Assembly: GCA_037367405.1 (NCBI GenBank)
Contig: JAZKJV010010626.1
Coordinates: forward strand, 62,001 to 126,000
Length of the DNA: 64,000 bases
Direction of reading: 5' to 3'
Source: Ottelia alismoides
Lineage: Eukaryota > Streptophyta > Magnoliopsida > Alismatales > Hydrocharitaceae
The number at the start of each line of letters is the position of its first letter. Position 1 is the stretch's first letter. The notes under the pieces are model-generated. The model ran no database searches, had not been told where the DNA came from, and saw only the letters and a program-made list of their open reading frames with translations. A program made the position numbers and the translations under genes. Shown here one piece after another: positions 33,279 to 45,399 of the stretch.

Positions 33279-35997
33279 TGAGGATCGCATCGTATGCGAT
33301 CGGGAGCGACTAGTCGCACTAGTTGCTCGATGCAGCGGAATTTAATTTTTTTCATGCGACGAAACCACATGATCCAAGAACACTTCTCGGATCGTTTCGT
33401 CTAAACCACAAATAATTAATATGATTACCTCTTGAAGCGTGGTTGCGATCGAGTCTCTAAACAAAGAGACCTCCCGTCTCAAGTCCGATCCGACGGAGGA
33501 GACGCTTGCGAGCATGTTGATGAAACACGTGTTTCTCGCAATCCATGTTGATGATCCAAGCGGCGGATCTCCTGATCTCGACACACGAGAACTGACGTCT
33601 TCTTCACAAGCGAGGCGCACCGAAGGAGACGGAGATCCACGAGCAAACGATCGGGCATCATAACGATGATGCGGCGGCGATGGAGAATCTCTCTAGGGCA
33701 TCCATGGTAGACGACCATATGAGAGAGAGTGGACGTGTAGAGAGAAAGAGAGAGAGAGAGACTTATGTTCTCATTAGCATATGAAGGGTAATGGGTGCCC
33801 TTCTATTTGTAATATTTTGGGATCTATGGATCTCAATCCACGGGCAATACAAATCTAATGGCTCTCATTGATTTGTGTTTCTTTTAATGGCTAAGATTTG
33901 TGTTGGTAAAAACCAACAACAATAATTTAATTTAGATTAAATCTTATATTGATAAATCAATATAAATCAATCCCAAATTAATCAAGCAAACATGGAGATT
34001 ATTGGACTGAGATTTCATCACACCAAATTGATTGGTGGGACGGTTACCAATTTCCATATAGGAGATGGTAGCCGTCCACCATATCTCGTGGTGGATGAAA
34101 TCTCATGAGATTGCATCAATCCTTGGAAATATCCATGATATTACAACAACTCTTGTTGTAAATTATTCTAGAAAAATAACTCACAATTATTTTGAGAATA
34201 TTGCAATCTTGCCATTGGAAATTTGTGAAACATATTCACAACCCAAAATAAAATGTAAATTACATTTTCAATTTATTGTCCAATGTGAATCCAATTCACA
34301 TTAACATTTAATTAACATATGTAAATTACAAATCGCTCTCTCTTATATATTATAAATCACATCTATAATATGTATGATTAATATGGATATTGCTATCCAC
34401 ATTATTCATATCCATGATAATTGAATCACATTTAATCATCTTGGATCTCTATTCTCATATGCCAAATAATATGAATCACATTCATATTATTCACATCTTT
34501 GATAATCAAATCACATTTAATTATCTAATATAACTCTCCTTATAATATGAATCAAATTCATATTATTCATGATAAATAAATCACATTTAATTATCCAATT
34601 TCTCAGTGCTCGGATGCATATATCAACAATGAAGTTATCCTGAACTCTTTCAAGGATAATACGCTTTCTCTGCGAAAACTTGGAGATAAGGACATGACGA
34701 TTGTATTGTTCCACGTATAGTGACTTGGATATTGAGATCACATCTCAAATCCAGATCTCGGGCCTCCCATAGATGCTTGATTAAATCAAGATCGTAAATC
34801 TAATCTTCTCATTGCATATGAATCACATTCATATCAATGTCCAACATTTGGACTAAGATCAGATTACTTCTCTACTAAGAGGAGTCACTAAAATCCAGAC
34901 CCGTTTCATCACTCCCTAGGAATGGAAGCGTCATGGTTATACAACCGTTTATGATCACATCACCCTCAGGTATTTCCAATACCTGTACATCCTGCATACT
35001 GGAAGACCTTGAATAAACCCGAAGTATAAGATCAATTTTACACTGTCTACGTCAGAGTTTTATCATTAAGTTTCTCATTCGATCATTGGGAGTTGGACCA
35101 GTCGGTATCGATTATATACTTTCCAAAAGCATATATCATACCCAGGTGTTGATCATATACCTTCCAAAAGCACATATCAAACCTACAAATTCAGTCAAGC
35201 TTCCAAAGCGACTTGACCATGCACTGAATTTGATTCATCCCAATATCTCATGAGTGAGCTCATGTATTTCGGTTCAGTAATGAACATGTATGATCCCTTT
35301 GAGAGATCGTATTACTCATATGCCCTTGTATGCACACCAGCACGCCGGTGTATAGACCTTGATTAGGTCATCAACCTATTGGTCTGCCAAATGTACATAC
35401 TCAGACATATAGTAACACATCTGTCTCCGGTCAGAGGATGCGTGCCTATATCGTGACAGCATACGTCGTAGGACTTTGGTTATCTCGATCTCGTTAAGTC
35501 AACTCCTTGACTTAATTATCTAACACCTCCGAATCTCTATTCCTATGCAGAGGACATGCATCAAGAGGTAGGTTAGATATCAACCTAAATGAGAAAGGAT
35601 TGCCATCTCCTACTCAGGTGCCATCTCCTACTCAGGCTAGAGATCATCTCTTAATAATCATTTGACGATACTTGATGAGTCTTCAATCTAACTCTTTAGC
35701 TATTCATCCAAGCACCGGCCTCTATTATTCAATAATTGAATCAACAACTGTATGATCATCAAGATGGCCATGGTACATAACCCTAATTGTACTAAGGGAC
35801 CTATTATGCAAATTATTTATTCTTCATTTCAGATCTGGGAATGATATTCGCAATAACATTTATTGCATAATGGCTACACAAGCATAAACAAATCAATTAT
35901 CCCCAATAATCTACATAGCATTCACAATCACAAGCACAATCTATTTCCAACCTAATAGTAAGCAAATACTTACAGTTACAAGACTTGGAAGGTTGCC
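33279..35997 (-). repeat. Probable solo LTR or LTR-derived block (2.7 kb)
   Basis: Read on the minus strand it starts TGTTGGCAACCTTCC and ends GATGCGATCCTCA, TG...CA ends like an LTR. The end carries TTCCGCTGCATCG and a GAGAGATTCTCC-type region with a short GA run (33740-33765), an arrangement I know from long copia LTRs. I found no matching target duplication. 34200-34600 is AT-rich with repeated AATATGAATCACATT words. 35598-35635 holds a 20-bp tandem duplication (GCCATCTCCTACTCAG). No coding sequence. Confidence 0.4.
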
Positions 35998-36713
35998 AAC
36001 AACCTAGCACTCGCGCAGCCGCACATACTCCTAAATTTTGGTAAAATTGTTGAAAATCTTGGAAAATGCTCTCATTTTGACTTTTTCTAAAAATATTTTT
36101 TAATATTCTTAAGTTAATAAATAAATAAGAATGCACACTTATTTGTAAAATGGAATTGTAAATATAAGTTTTGAAGTAGTATTGTTGCCATAATCATCAC
36201 ACATATTGATATGTAGAGTAATGTATTGTCTAGAGTCAGAATTGTATGCTAAACTGGAAGCAAAAGCCATGATTATAACCTCTTTAATAAGAATGAGGTG
36301 ACACATATAATAATTACTAAGAAAAACATATATATATATATATCAAAATAAAGAAAAAAATACGAAGCTCTTTACTTAAAACTTGAATTTAACTCTTAAA
36401 TATCGTGTCTAACTAATTTGGTTTGGATTTAGATCTAAATTTAAAAAGTAAATAAAAGAACTTCTTTAAACTATATAAAGAACTCTGACAACTCAACATA
36501 TCAGCAAATAAATAAGTGAAATTTCATTAGTGTATGCAAATTTCGATGAAAGCGAAGGATAGATTCCCTTATTTTCGTTGTTTCATCGAAACAACATGTA
36601 ATTTTGCTGAAATCTTGGAAAAAGAATTAAGAGAGAATTTTCGATTTTGGTGACCTAAAGAAATGGAAAGTTCATATAAATTCATTGGAATTTCGGTTAA
36701 ATTCGAGGCCATG
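35998..36713 (-). mobile_element. hAT-like non-autonomous element, truncated copy
   Basis: This is the reverse complement of most of 42483-43286. Shared stretches include the TTAGTTAGACAC region, the CATATATATCGAAATAAAG-like region and the AAATTTCGATGAAA terminal words. The right end is CGAGGCCATG (terminus CATGGCC on the minus strand). The left terminus is missing at the edge of the LTR-like block, and no target duplication can be checked. Confidence 0.65.
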
Positions 36714-37866
36714 TGTACCTTTCCTAGGTTGCTTCTCGCCATAATACCATTTGGCATGACTGCCAGTAGTCTGATTTTATTTACAATCTAACTACATCTA
36801 GTGAAAGTTATTGTGATCGTTCAATGTATACTCGTGCCTTGCATAAAATTACTTGTGCATGTAGTATAACAAAAATATCGGGAAACTTCTTAAATAAGGC
36901 ATGGAATGGATGACATAACCATCAATATATACATTAATCGTCCAACATCATAATGATCATCCGATTGCAAAAAAAAATCAAGCCTTCTGGAATACGTCCA
37001 TGACGATCGAAAAGAAACTCGGTCATACACTTCCCTTCAAGTCAATCATACATATTAGATCTACAACACCACCAAGATTTAAGATCACTTTCTATAACTA
37101 TCAAACCCACGTTCTTTAGGGCCATACATATAGGTACATATCATGAGGGGTATTGTCAGATTCAAATATCTAAGTGATAGATCAAATAATACATCAAGAA
37201 TTTCTTCAAATTATTTTGTACATGAAAATATCAGAGGAAACGAGCCGATTCAAGACAAACCAATGGCAAAAGGGCGATCCTGGGGGAGAATTGAAATCCA
37301 GACATCAACCCCCAACAAAATCAATTATTTCGACTATCGCATGAAGCAAGAAAGAATCAGAGAAGGTTGGGAGTCTGTTACCTATGCTCATGCATGCCTT
37401 CGATATACATGCTCGATTTGCTAGATCACGAATCTGCTTTGAGGTCCTCCTTCTCCTTATGACGTTGTCCATCTTCTTCTTGTTGTCATGAAGCTACAGA
37501 GCTTTACGGGCTTCTTACGATGGGAGCGGCTTTGCCTCTCTATTCTCTGGAGAAGAAGTTTGAGGAGATGGTGAATACAAGGAAAGGAAGATGAAAGTTT
37601 CAAAGACCAAGCCAATGAGGGAGAATGGGTGAACATGTGGGGGTTTTAGGGGTAGGGGGCATGACTCTCAAGGTATCTGCTCGTCAAAATTTTTCAAAAA
37701 TGAGTGGGATAATCCCATTCACGTGAATAATTAAGCCCTTGATTCCAAATGTCCCATGTTCACTAAAATACCCATAACTTTCACATCCAGACTCGGAATC
37801 ATACATTCTTGGGCGCGTTGGAAAGCTTGCGACGAGTCATTTCTTTTAAGCATGGAAGGAAATTTT
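36714..37866. other. No recognised feature
   Basis: About 1.15 kb of mixed sequence. A 93-codon plus-strand frame (37143-37424) shows no motif. Nothing else stands out on either strand. Confidence 0.4.
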
Positions 37867-38057
37867 GCGATATATCGGCGATATATCGCTGATATATTGA
37901 TATCGAGATGCGACCGATATGGGTACCGATATGGCGATATATCCCAATTTTCAGGCATTTTCTTCACAAAAGATCGTCGACATGGGCTATATTTCGGCGA
38001 TATATCACCGAAATATCGTATCGATACGATATCGAAACGATATAGATATCGATACGG
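37867..38057. repeat. Foldback repeat of CGATAT words
   Basis: GCGATATATCGGCGATATAT on the left is mirrored by ATATCGTATCGATACGATAT and CGATATAGATATCGATACGG on the right, with a short unique middle containing CATTTTCTTCAC. Nearly all of the 190 bp is made of CGATAT(A/C) palindromes. It resembles the subterminal repeats of hAT MITEs, but I could not fix ends or a target duplication. Confidence 0.5.
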
Positions 38058-38349
38058 CCTTCTATGCTTTTAAGTATAATATTGAATATACTTTGAGATT
38101 GTTATGAAGAGCTAGAAATTTCGTGTGTTGCATCATAACAACCTTAAAACAAGTTTTGTCCTCGAGACTCCAAAGAAAAAGTTGTAACATAACAACCTTA
38201 AAAATGCTAGGTCCCATTCTAGAAGATGATGACATACTTAAGAGAACAAGATTAGAGTTCTGCCGTTGCCAGAGGACTTTCACCAAAGGTATCCCCTTAT
38301 GCCTCAATTGTTTCACCGAGCGATATGATCTGTGTAGTCTCCTCCAGGT

Positions 38350-39840
38350 ACAGAGACAAAACCCTTAAGGATCCGCCTCATCTATTGTGGTACAAGGGAT
38401 TTCTATCAAACCTAAGGGTGCAAATAAATATGTACTCTGGTCTTGGGCTTCTAAGATGATGGTTGCAGGTAATTATCAGGTTATGAATTGGTTGAACAGT
38501 AGTGTGAATTAAACAATTACTGCCTGTCTCATATACAAGGAGACACCCAAGGATCATGTGAGAGGAGTTCTCTTAGGTGTATTCTTAGCAAACCACCAAA
38601 TCCCACCTTGTGAACATCTATATACATATTTAGTTTATTTGTCAAGAAGACGCCTCCCTGATCTAGTATTATCATAGATTACATGCCTTTATGAGGAGCT
38701 TCTTGTTTGTTAGCTATCATGTTGTGCCATGTTGGTTACATAGAGATCTGAGTGGCATGCTTACAAGTTTTCTACAGGTTTGATATCAGACAACGAAGAC
38801 CAATTCCTTACTTCGAGGTGATATTCATATGACAACAACAACAACTTGATTTTACTCTTGACCAATCTGGTCTAGTATAGACTATGAAGACATCAACTTT
38901 TCTTGCATTATCTAGATGCGGTGGTCATTTTGATTTACATAGTAGTCAAGGTCGTAATTCTGAACGTAGTCGAGGATGTAATCATCCTCCTTGTATGTAC
39001 TGCCACAGGATTGGTCATATGTTTGACAGGTTTGAAGTTTGGTAGACCTCCTATGGTTAACCAAAGCTTCCACTAAATATGGTGATTTTCCAGATACCAT
39101 TGTGAGTCGATCTTGAGTGTCACCTCACTCCCCCGGTATGCCGATACTGTGAACTACCTCGTTTCTGAGGTGGTCCCACAAGATTAGACTAAAGTCAAGG
39201 ACATGTTTCTGTCTGATATCCATTTCTACTAGTGGGAAGATCCGTACCTTTCAGGGAAGACGTAGATTATATTTGGAGACAGTGCATCCCTCAGGAGTAC
39301 ATTAGTGTCATCAAGTATTGTCATAAGCTCGAAGCAGGAGGACACTATTCTGGAAATCAGACGACAACAAAAGTACTACAGTGTAGCCTTTGGTGGCCTA
39401 CACTATTTAAGGATGCCGCAACATATGTGAAACGCTGCATTGACTGTCAGAAATTGGGAGGCTCCATTGGTTCCAAAGACTCGATGTCTCTCAAGTTCAC
39501 TCATATTCCTGATGTTTTTTATGCTTGGGCTACATGGCTCCCCTACTATTTTGTTTAACTATACAACTACTGCTAGTCTAAGGACTACCTTAGGTACACT
39601 ATAGTCAATTTTACTTCTGTATATACTTCTACATGGTTCATTGACTCTGGAGCATCTACTCATCTGATCGGAGAATGTAGTTTTCTGACTCCTCACAACC
39701 TTCCTCGCATGTGAAGTTGGTACTATTAGCTAATGGTGATCATTCACCTATTACATTAGTCAACAACATAGAGTTTTCTTTTATACGCAAGTTTTCTAGA
39801 GTTTCCATGCTCCTGGCTTTCCTCTAAGCTTATCATATAT
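38350..39840 (+). pseudogene. Copia relic K: gag and protease remnants
   Basis: Plus-strand reading shows a gag-like GANKYVLWSWASKMMVAG (about 38420-38470), a zinc-knuckle relic PCMYCHRIGHMFDRFEV near 38995-39040 in which the last Cys is Phe, and a protease box TWFIDSGASTHLIGECS at 39631-39680 with LANGDHSPIT following. The DSGA site is intact. The gag part is full of stops. A gypsy integrase fragment (39225-39560) sits between the knuckle and the protease. Confidence 0.6.
39225..39560 (+). pseudogene. Gypsy integrase zinc-finger fragment inside copia relic
   Basis: An open frame of about 108 codons gives DYIWRQCIPQEYISVIKYCH, then GGHYSGNQTTTKVLQCSLWW and PTLFKDAATYVKRCIDCQK. The H...H...C..C pattern (CH, GGH, CIDC) is the integrase H2C2 zinc-binding domain of Ty3/gypsy elements, wording closest to Athila-type ones. 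It ends at FDVW-like YAWATWLPYYFV before the catalytic core. It is foreign to the copia relic around it. Confidence 0.75.
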
Positions 39841-40119
39841 GCAAAGATTATATTCCAAGCTCAGCTATATGGTGATTTTTATGAGCATTTTTGCTATTTT
39901 CAAGACATACAGACGATGTAGGTTTTTGGGCTATGAGAAGAACGAACTCTGTTACCTTATTATTGTACGAACTCTGTTACCTTATTATTTATGCAAATTC
40001 ATGTCTAGCTGGAGCTACTTCAATCTTTGATGACTAGTTCTTGTAGCACTTGCATCTTGGCCACATGTCCGCAGATGTTCCATGAATTGACTTCGTTAGA
40101 AAACTGGGGGTGAAACTTG

Positions 40120-40281
40120 TTAGTTTGGAAAACATCATAAGGTGTCATTTCCTTAGAGGATCGTGCCTCGTCGTCTTTAATCCATTGTGCCATCGTTAGT
40201 TTGGAAGACATCACAAAGTGTCGTTTCCTTAGAGGACCGTGCCTCATCATCTTTAGTCCAGTGTGACATCATTAGTTTTGT
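40120..40281. repeat. 76-bp tandem repeat, two copies
   Basis: The unit TTAGTTTGGAA(A/G)ACATCA ... TCCTTAGAGGA(T/C)CGTGCCTC starts at 40120 and 40196, with a third start (TTAGTTTTG) at 40272. The copies differ at about ten sites. The 76-bp period is not a multiple of three, so it is not a protein repeat. Confidence 0.75.
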
Positions 40282-40823
40282 TGTTTTTATCGATGTTAAT
40301 AGCATATCCTCTTGGGTTTTTTTGCTTTGTATGTTTTGCGAGTAGCGGAAGCAAACACGATCAATCAAGCAAACATGCAGCAAACACACGGATTTACAAG
40401 GTTCACCTGTAACTGAATTACATCTTTCGCCGGTGGCGATCGATTTCACTATTTGTGGAGAAAAAATAGAGGATACAGAGAATCCTAACCTGCAGTTTAT
40501 AAAGCATTCCTGATACAAATGAATCCTGGGTGCAGATAGATCCGGTAACCCATATAAAAATATGTTTCGGGCAGTGAGATCCCTTGTTGGTAGGGTATAG
40601 TTTGATAGGAGCGGCATAAAACGGTTCTTTAAATGGATTCAACAAAGCTAATGGATTGGATTCAAGGCATATCAACAATATCAGCTCTTTTCTGTAGCGG
40701 AACGATGCTGTCTTTTAGTCTGCTAGATTATACATTAAGAATGTGATACAGTTTGTCCTAAAATTGGACCTATTGGAGAAGGGTATTTTGTAATTTAGAT
40801 GTTTCTGGTTGTATTTTGTTTAA
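40282..40823. other. Unassigned, LTR-like texture
   Basis: A minus-strand frame (40177-40617) has no motif. The segment AGCGGAAGCAAACACG ... AAACACACGGATTTACAAGG (40343-40402) resembles the primer-proximal part of long plant copia LTRs on the minus strand. Edges not found. Confidence 0.3.
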
Positions 40824-41329
40824 GGGATTTTTACACCCATAACCCTGAGTAATTCCGCAATAACAATCATAACCCTGCATAATCATGAATTACATGAGAA
40901 ACCCTGGACTGTCACTCCGTCTCACACTCATAACCCTTCATTAGTTTAATATGTTAACTCAACTATATGAGTGAGTTAATCTAACCAATATATGATCTAA
41001 CGACTAGGATTAGCCAAAATAAAAAAAATAGAAGGAAAAAATAAATGACAAGGTTGCAGGTCGGTGGGGGGCGCGCTGGGGGAGGGGGGCCTTCTCGGTA
41101 GGGGGAGAGGGGAAGAATGGCATTTTTGCAAATAAGAATCAACATCAGGGGTAGTTTTGTCTTTTTAACAGAAACCGTCACATGTAACGGCTATCTCAAA
41201 TGAAACATAACACATGGTTATGTTATTGTAAGAATTAAGTATTACTCGAGGTTGCTCATGTAATTCATGGTTATGCAGTGTTATGATTGTAATTGCGGAA
41301 TTACTCAGGATTATGGATGTAAAAATCCC
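40824..41329. mobile_element. Mutator-like MITE (506 bp)
   Basis: Inverted repeats of about 80 bp: GGGATTTTTACACCCATAAC at the left, and the inverted right end GGGATTTTTACATCCATAAT, continuing through GAGTAATTCCGCAAT and GAATTACATGAG. Flanks TTTGTTTAA (40815-40823) and TTAGTTTAA (41330-41338) are a 9-bp duplication with one mismatch, the Mutator signature. The interior has a G-rich island (41060-41115) and no gene. Confidence 0.85.
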
Positions 41330-41338
41330 TTAGTTTAA

Positions 41339-42243
41339 AATAAAAATTCAATATGCAGTCATCATTAAACTCTGGTTATCATCATTTGGGTGTGTCATCT
41401 AATTTATAAGTAAATTTAGCAATTCCCAGCAATTGGAGAAGGTTCTTTGTTCGTTAGGAGTAAATATAGCAATTCTCAGCAGTGCAACATCCAATTTATA
41501 AGCGGGCAATAATCTGAACAACTTCAGCTTAAAAGCGCTTTGGGTTTTTTCTAAAGAAATAATTTTCAAGGATTTCAAGAAGATGCCTATTTTTCCGTTC
41601 ACGGATCTTATTTTCATTGCACGAAGTACTAATCATATTTCAAGAAACTCCTTGGAGAACTCTCCAAATATTTCCATGCATTTTCACATCGAAAGTTCGT
41701 AATATTTGTTCCTGAGCTTCCACTATAGTACAGAAGCTTCTAACAATTTGATATGCTCCTTAAAAGTAAAAAAAAAGCCGTGCATTTCAAGTAATTATCG
41801 ATGAAGTTGACAAAACTAGTTGAATTGAACAATAGCTTGCTAATGCACATCTGAATGGGCCGATGAGAAAGGGGAACTGTATTTATTTTTAAACTCCACT
41901 CTTCCTTTGTTCATTAACAGAGAAAAACCTAGCTTTCTGAGAGAAGCCACTTGGTTACCATTCCCGTGGTTTTCTCCGTGTCCTAAAAGAGAGTTATCAC
42001 AAAATCTTGGGTCTCCATTGTTTGGCTACTCTGTTCATTGTTTTCAACAATTAATAATTACAACTCATCCACTCCAATCCTTGAACGACTGTACGAATAC
42101 AACATTTTCTTTAACTCATTACCTATTACCTATTGTAAATTTGTTTGACCGTTATATTTCTACAGGTATTAGGTAAGTTAGTACTGTTTCTTTTCAAAAT
42201 TTTCAATCTCACTATGCTTACACTTCAAACTTATTCATTCCAG
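41339..42243. other. Unassigned, upstream of MATE-like exon
   Basis: No clear exon. 42153-42180 reads ATATTTCTACAG|GTATTAG|GTAAGT, a 7-base segment between good acceptor and donor sequences; it might be a micro-exon or chance. The rest is AT-rich and featureless. Confidence 0.35.
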
Positions 42244-42330
42244 GGGGTTTGGCTGGGGATGATACTTGGGATAGCTTGTCAGACTTTGGTGCTAGTTTTC
42301 TTCACTTTCAAAACTGACTGGGACAAACAG
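42244..42330 (+). pseudogene. Single MATE-transporter-like exon
   Basis: Between an acceptor (TTATTCATTCCAG) and a donor (CAG|GTAAATTG), 87 bp in phase 0 encodes GVWLGMILGIACQTLVLVFF and then TFKTDWDKQ. This is the last transmembrane segment and tail of plant MATE-family drug/organic-acid antiporters (usual form GVWLGM..G...QT.VL...T..TDW.KQ). A possible last exon at 42449 (acceptor ATTTCAG, about 11 codons to TAA at 42479) is followed at once by a hAT-like element (42483). No upstream MATE exons were found, so it is a gene tail or captured fragment. Confidence 0.6.
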
Positions 42331-42482
42331 GTAAATTGCAACATCGTATGATACTGCAGATCTGTCCTGTTCCATACAATCGAATAAATACTTATATCAG
42401 AATTTTTTTTGTTTACCACATTTTTCCTTGTCTACTTTCAATTTCAGGCAGACTCGGTTGTCCATACCTTCTGCATGTAAAT

Positions 42483-43286
42483 CATGGCCTCAAATTTCAA
42501 TGAAATTCTACCGAAATTCTCCGAAATTTCCATTTCTTTATGTTATCGAAACCGAAATGCTCCCTTATTTCTTTTTCCAGGATTTCAACAAAATATTAGC
42601 GAAATGTCAACGAAATTTCATCGAAAGTACATGTTGGTTTGGCGAAACAACAAAAATAAAATAATCTACCATTCGTTTTCATCGAAGTTTGCATATATTA
42701 ATGAATTTTCATTTATTTATTTGCTAATGTGTTGAGTTGTTAGAGTGCTTTACATGGTTTAAAGAAGTTTCTTTAGTTAGTTTCTATATTTTACATCTAA
42801 ATCCAAACCAAATCAGTTAGACACAAGTTTTAAGAGTTAATTTAAAGTTTTAACCGAAGATCTTCATATTTTTTATTTTTCTTTATTTCGATATATATGT
42901 TTTAATTAATAGTTATCATATATGTTATCTCATTCTTATTGAATAGGGACTCATGTGTTACCATTCTCATCATGTTTAAGAGAAGAAACCAATTGCTTCT
43001 AATTATGTTCCAAATCTGGTTTTGGTTCTGAGCAATATACTACTTTGATTGTCGGGACGATTGGATGGAAATTTAATTTAACATATCATAGTAATATCTT
43101 ACTATCAACAAAAAAAATAATTTTACCTTATTTATTGAGTTAAAGAATATTATAAATCTTTATTAATTTTTAAAAAATGAGTATTCAAGTAATTTCCCCA
43201 ATTTTCGGTCATTTCACCGAAATTCCATCGAAATTCTCTTTCCAAGCTTACTGAAACGAAACCGAAATCTGACATTTAAGGCCTTG
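42483..43286. mobile_element. hAT-like non-autonomous element (804 bp)
   Basis: Ends CATGGCCTCAAATTTC and, inverted, CAAGGCCTTAAATGTC, the same inverted repeats as the 226-bp MITE in C. Flanks ATGTAAAT / ATATAAAC match at six of eight bases, an aged 8-bp duplication. Both subterminal regions are full of GAAATTTC(G/A)TCGAAA words (42497-42640 and 43195-43270). The middle is AT-rich and non-coding; a plus-strand frame at 42484-42735 is built from the repeats. Confidence 0.75.
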
Positions 43287-43361
43287 ATATAAACAACTTT
43301 TCCGTTTATGATATATTAATTCCGAGTTAAATAAGTATAGCAAAATATAGTTATAAAGAAC

Positions 43362-43504
43362 TGTTGAGATAATTATATCTCTTTATATTTATTTCTTATT
43401 TCTATATTCTCCATGTACCTCTTATGTAATTAACCCAAGGCTTTTCTCCTATATACGAGGGTCCTAGGGTCTCTTCAATGATATGTAATTTTATGTCCAC
43501 AACA
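43362..43504 (+). repeat. Copia I 5' LTR (143 bp)
   Basis: TGTTGAGATAATTATATC ... TTATGTCCACAACA, with a TATATACGAGGG promoter-like box at 43450. It is similar to the A LTRs in its first 12 bases and around the TATA region. Confidence 0.85.
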
Positions 43505-44019
43505 TGGTATCAGAGGAACGGTCCTAGACTAGGGTTCCTGTATCTCATCAAAAATCTGAACCCTACTCGTCGCCCCCCTCTCCCCCGCAGGCTGCCCTCC
43601 GGGCCTCCTCCCTCCCCTGTCAACCACCACCAGTAGCCCCGTCGGCTGCTGCTAGCCGCCTAGCCGACCGCTGCCAACTTCCCCGGAGGTTGCAAGTTGC
43701 AACCTCCCCAGCAGGCTGTTGCCATCCCCACAGACCACGCCTGCAACCTACCGCCGGTTGCTGCCTTTGCGGGTTGTGGGCTATCGCCTCACCTCCATTA
43801 GGTCGCAATCCGGTCACCGCTAAGGTCGGATACGGTCTGATTCAGACCAGGAACTGTGATTTCAGACACATAAAACATGTTTTTCGGCCCTAGACTACAA
43901 CAAGTATTGAAGAGGATGATTGTGTGAGTCTACACATACAACCACTCCTCCATATGATTGTGTAGACTCGCTCAGAGCAGTCTACTCCCCAGTTTGTTCC
44001 GGATTTTCAGCGTAGTTCT

Positions 44020-44940
44020 TATCATATCAGAGAATAAGGTGACATTTTCTCGTTGTCCAATGCCTTCAAGGGCCCGACTCCCATCGTAAAGATGGATGGG
44101 AGCAACTACGAGTTGTGGTCCATGCAGTTTTGCGCCCTTATGCAGTGCCACAATAAGGAGCACATTTTGATTGTTCCTAAGCCAACAGACAATACTAGGG
44201 CTAATGCTTCTTGGAAGCAAGATGGTGCCTATGCATGGATTTGGCTCTCCGAGACACTCACCACGGAGATTGCCGACGACATCGTCAATCAACCCACAAC
44301 CAAGGCTACGTGGGACATCTTAGCTGACACATATAGGCAAGTCAAGAATGAGAACAAGATCCTCCAGTTGTAGTATGACATATTTTCGACCAAGCCGAAT
44401 GGTCAGCCTCTTCATGCCCACTTCTAGCATCTTCGAGGTATGTTTGAGCAACTCCATAGCTTTATGCACGTTACTACCAGCAATGAGCAGCAACATGCAT
44501 ACCAATATGCCACTATGATAGGGTTCTTTCTGTCATCCCTTGACTCTGAGTACGATGCAACACGCACTCAACTGCTTACTGGAGCGAAAATACCACAAAT
44601 GGAGGAGATCTACAAGAGACTGAGTAGAATCACTACTTTGTCACCCAAACTCCTACGCCATGGCAGCTTCTCGTGGCAGAGGGGGTACTTCACAGTTTCA
44701 CGGGTGAGGCTCCCGTGGTCGTGGAGGACATTAGCATGGCCCATGCTCTCACTGCCACCGTCCAGGTCATTCGGCGGAGACATGTTATCTGAAGTATGGG
44801 TATCATGCGTCTGCCCATGTAGCTGAGAAGACAGACACTACTCCGGCTTCTTCTCAGGATGCGAGGTTTGACTCTATTGTCTCGAGATTGAGAGAGATGA
44901 TGACTACACCATCCACCACAAATACATGATCTTCAAACGT
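44020..44940 (+). pseudogene. Copia I gag (broken)
   Basis: An SENKVTF remnant at 44029 shows the usual start with its ATG changed to ATA, followed by a frameshift. Then SNAFKGPTPIVKMDGSNYEL, ATWDILADTYRQVKNENKIL, a TAG at 44371, and after more frame changes the capsid end (MFEQLHSFMHVTTSNEQQ; EMEEIYKRLSRITTL). A Gly-rich segment follows; the zinc knuckle near 44750-44790 is only partly readable (CHRPGHSAETCYL in a shifted frame). Leader 43517-44019 is CT-rich with no gene. Confidence 0.75.
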
Positions 44941-45399
44941 TGCAGCTACTGCGAGAGCATCTATGAGTTCGTCATGTTTTGCTTATGCTTTTACCAGTTG
45001 TAGCAGTTCAGATTTGACTGATTGGATAATGGATTCCAGAGCATCTCATCATTTGTGTGGTGATCGAGATCAATTTACTTCTTACAAATCTATCACGCCT
45101 GGTAGATTAGTAGTGACTGCAAATGGGGTTCATCTACCCATTTTTGTTAGGGAGAGATTGTCTTAGCCCCCTCGATACGCCTATAGAATGTCTTACATGC
45201 TACAACATTTCAGATGAATCTTCTGTCCACTGTTGCAAAAGTCGGCCGACTAGACCGACTAGTCGGACCGACTAAGCGAATCGGGGGGGTGCCCGACTTG
45301 AATAGGCTAACTCGGCCTATAGTCGGTCGAGCCCGACTAGTCGGCCGACTAGTCGGTTTAGGCGGCCGAGTAATCGGCCGATTATTGCATAAGGATCCA

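Noticed and set aside
37143..37424. 93-codon plus-strand frame as a small gene
   Set aside because: No motif, no splice or promoter context, composition as neighbouring DNA.
40120..40281. CRISPR-like array
   Set aside because: Adjacent 76-bp copies with no spacers, in a plant genome.
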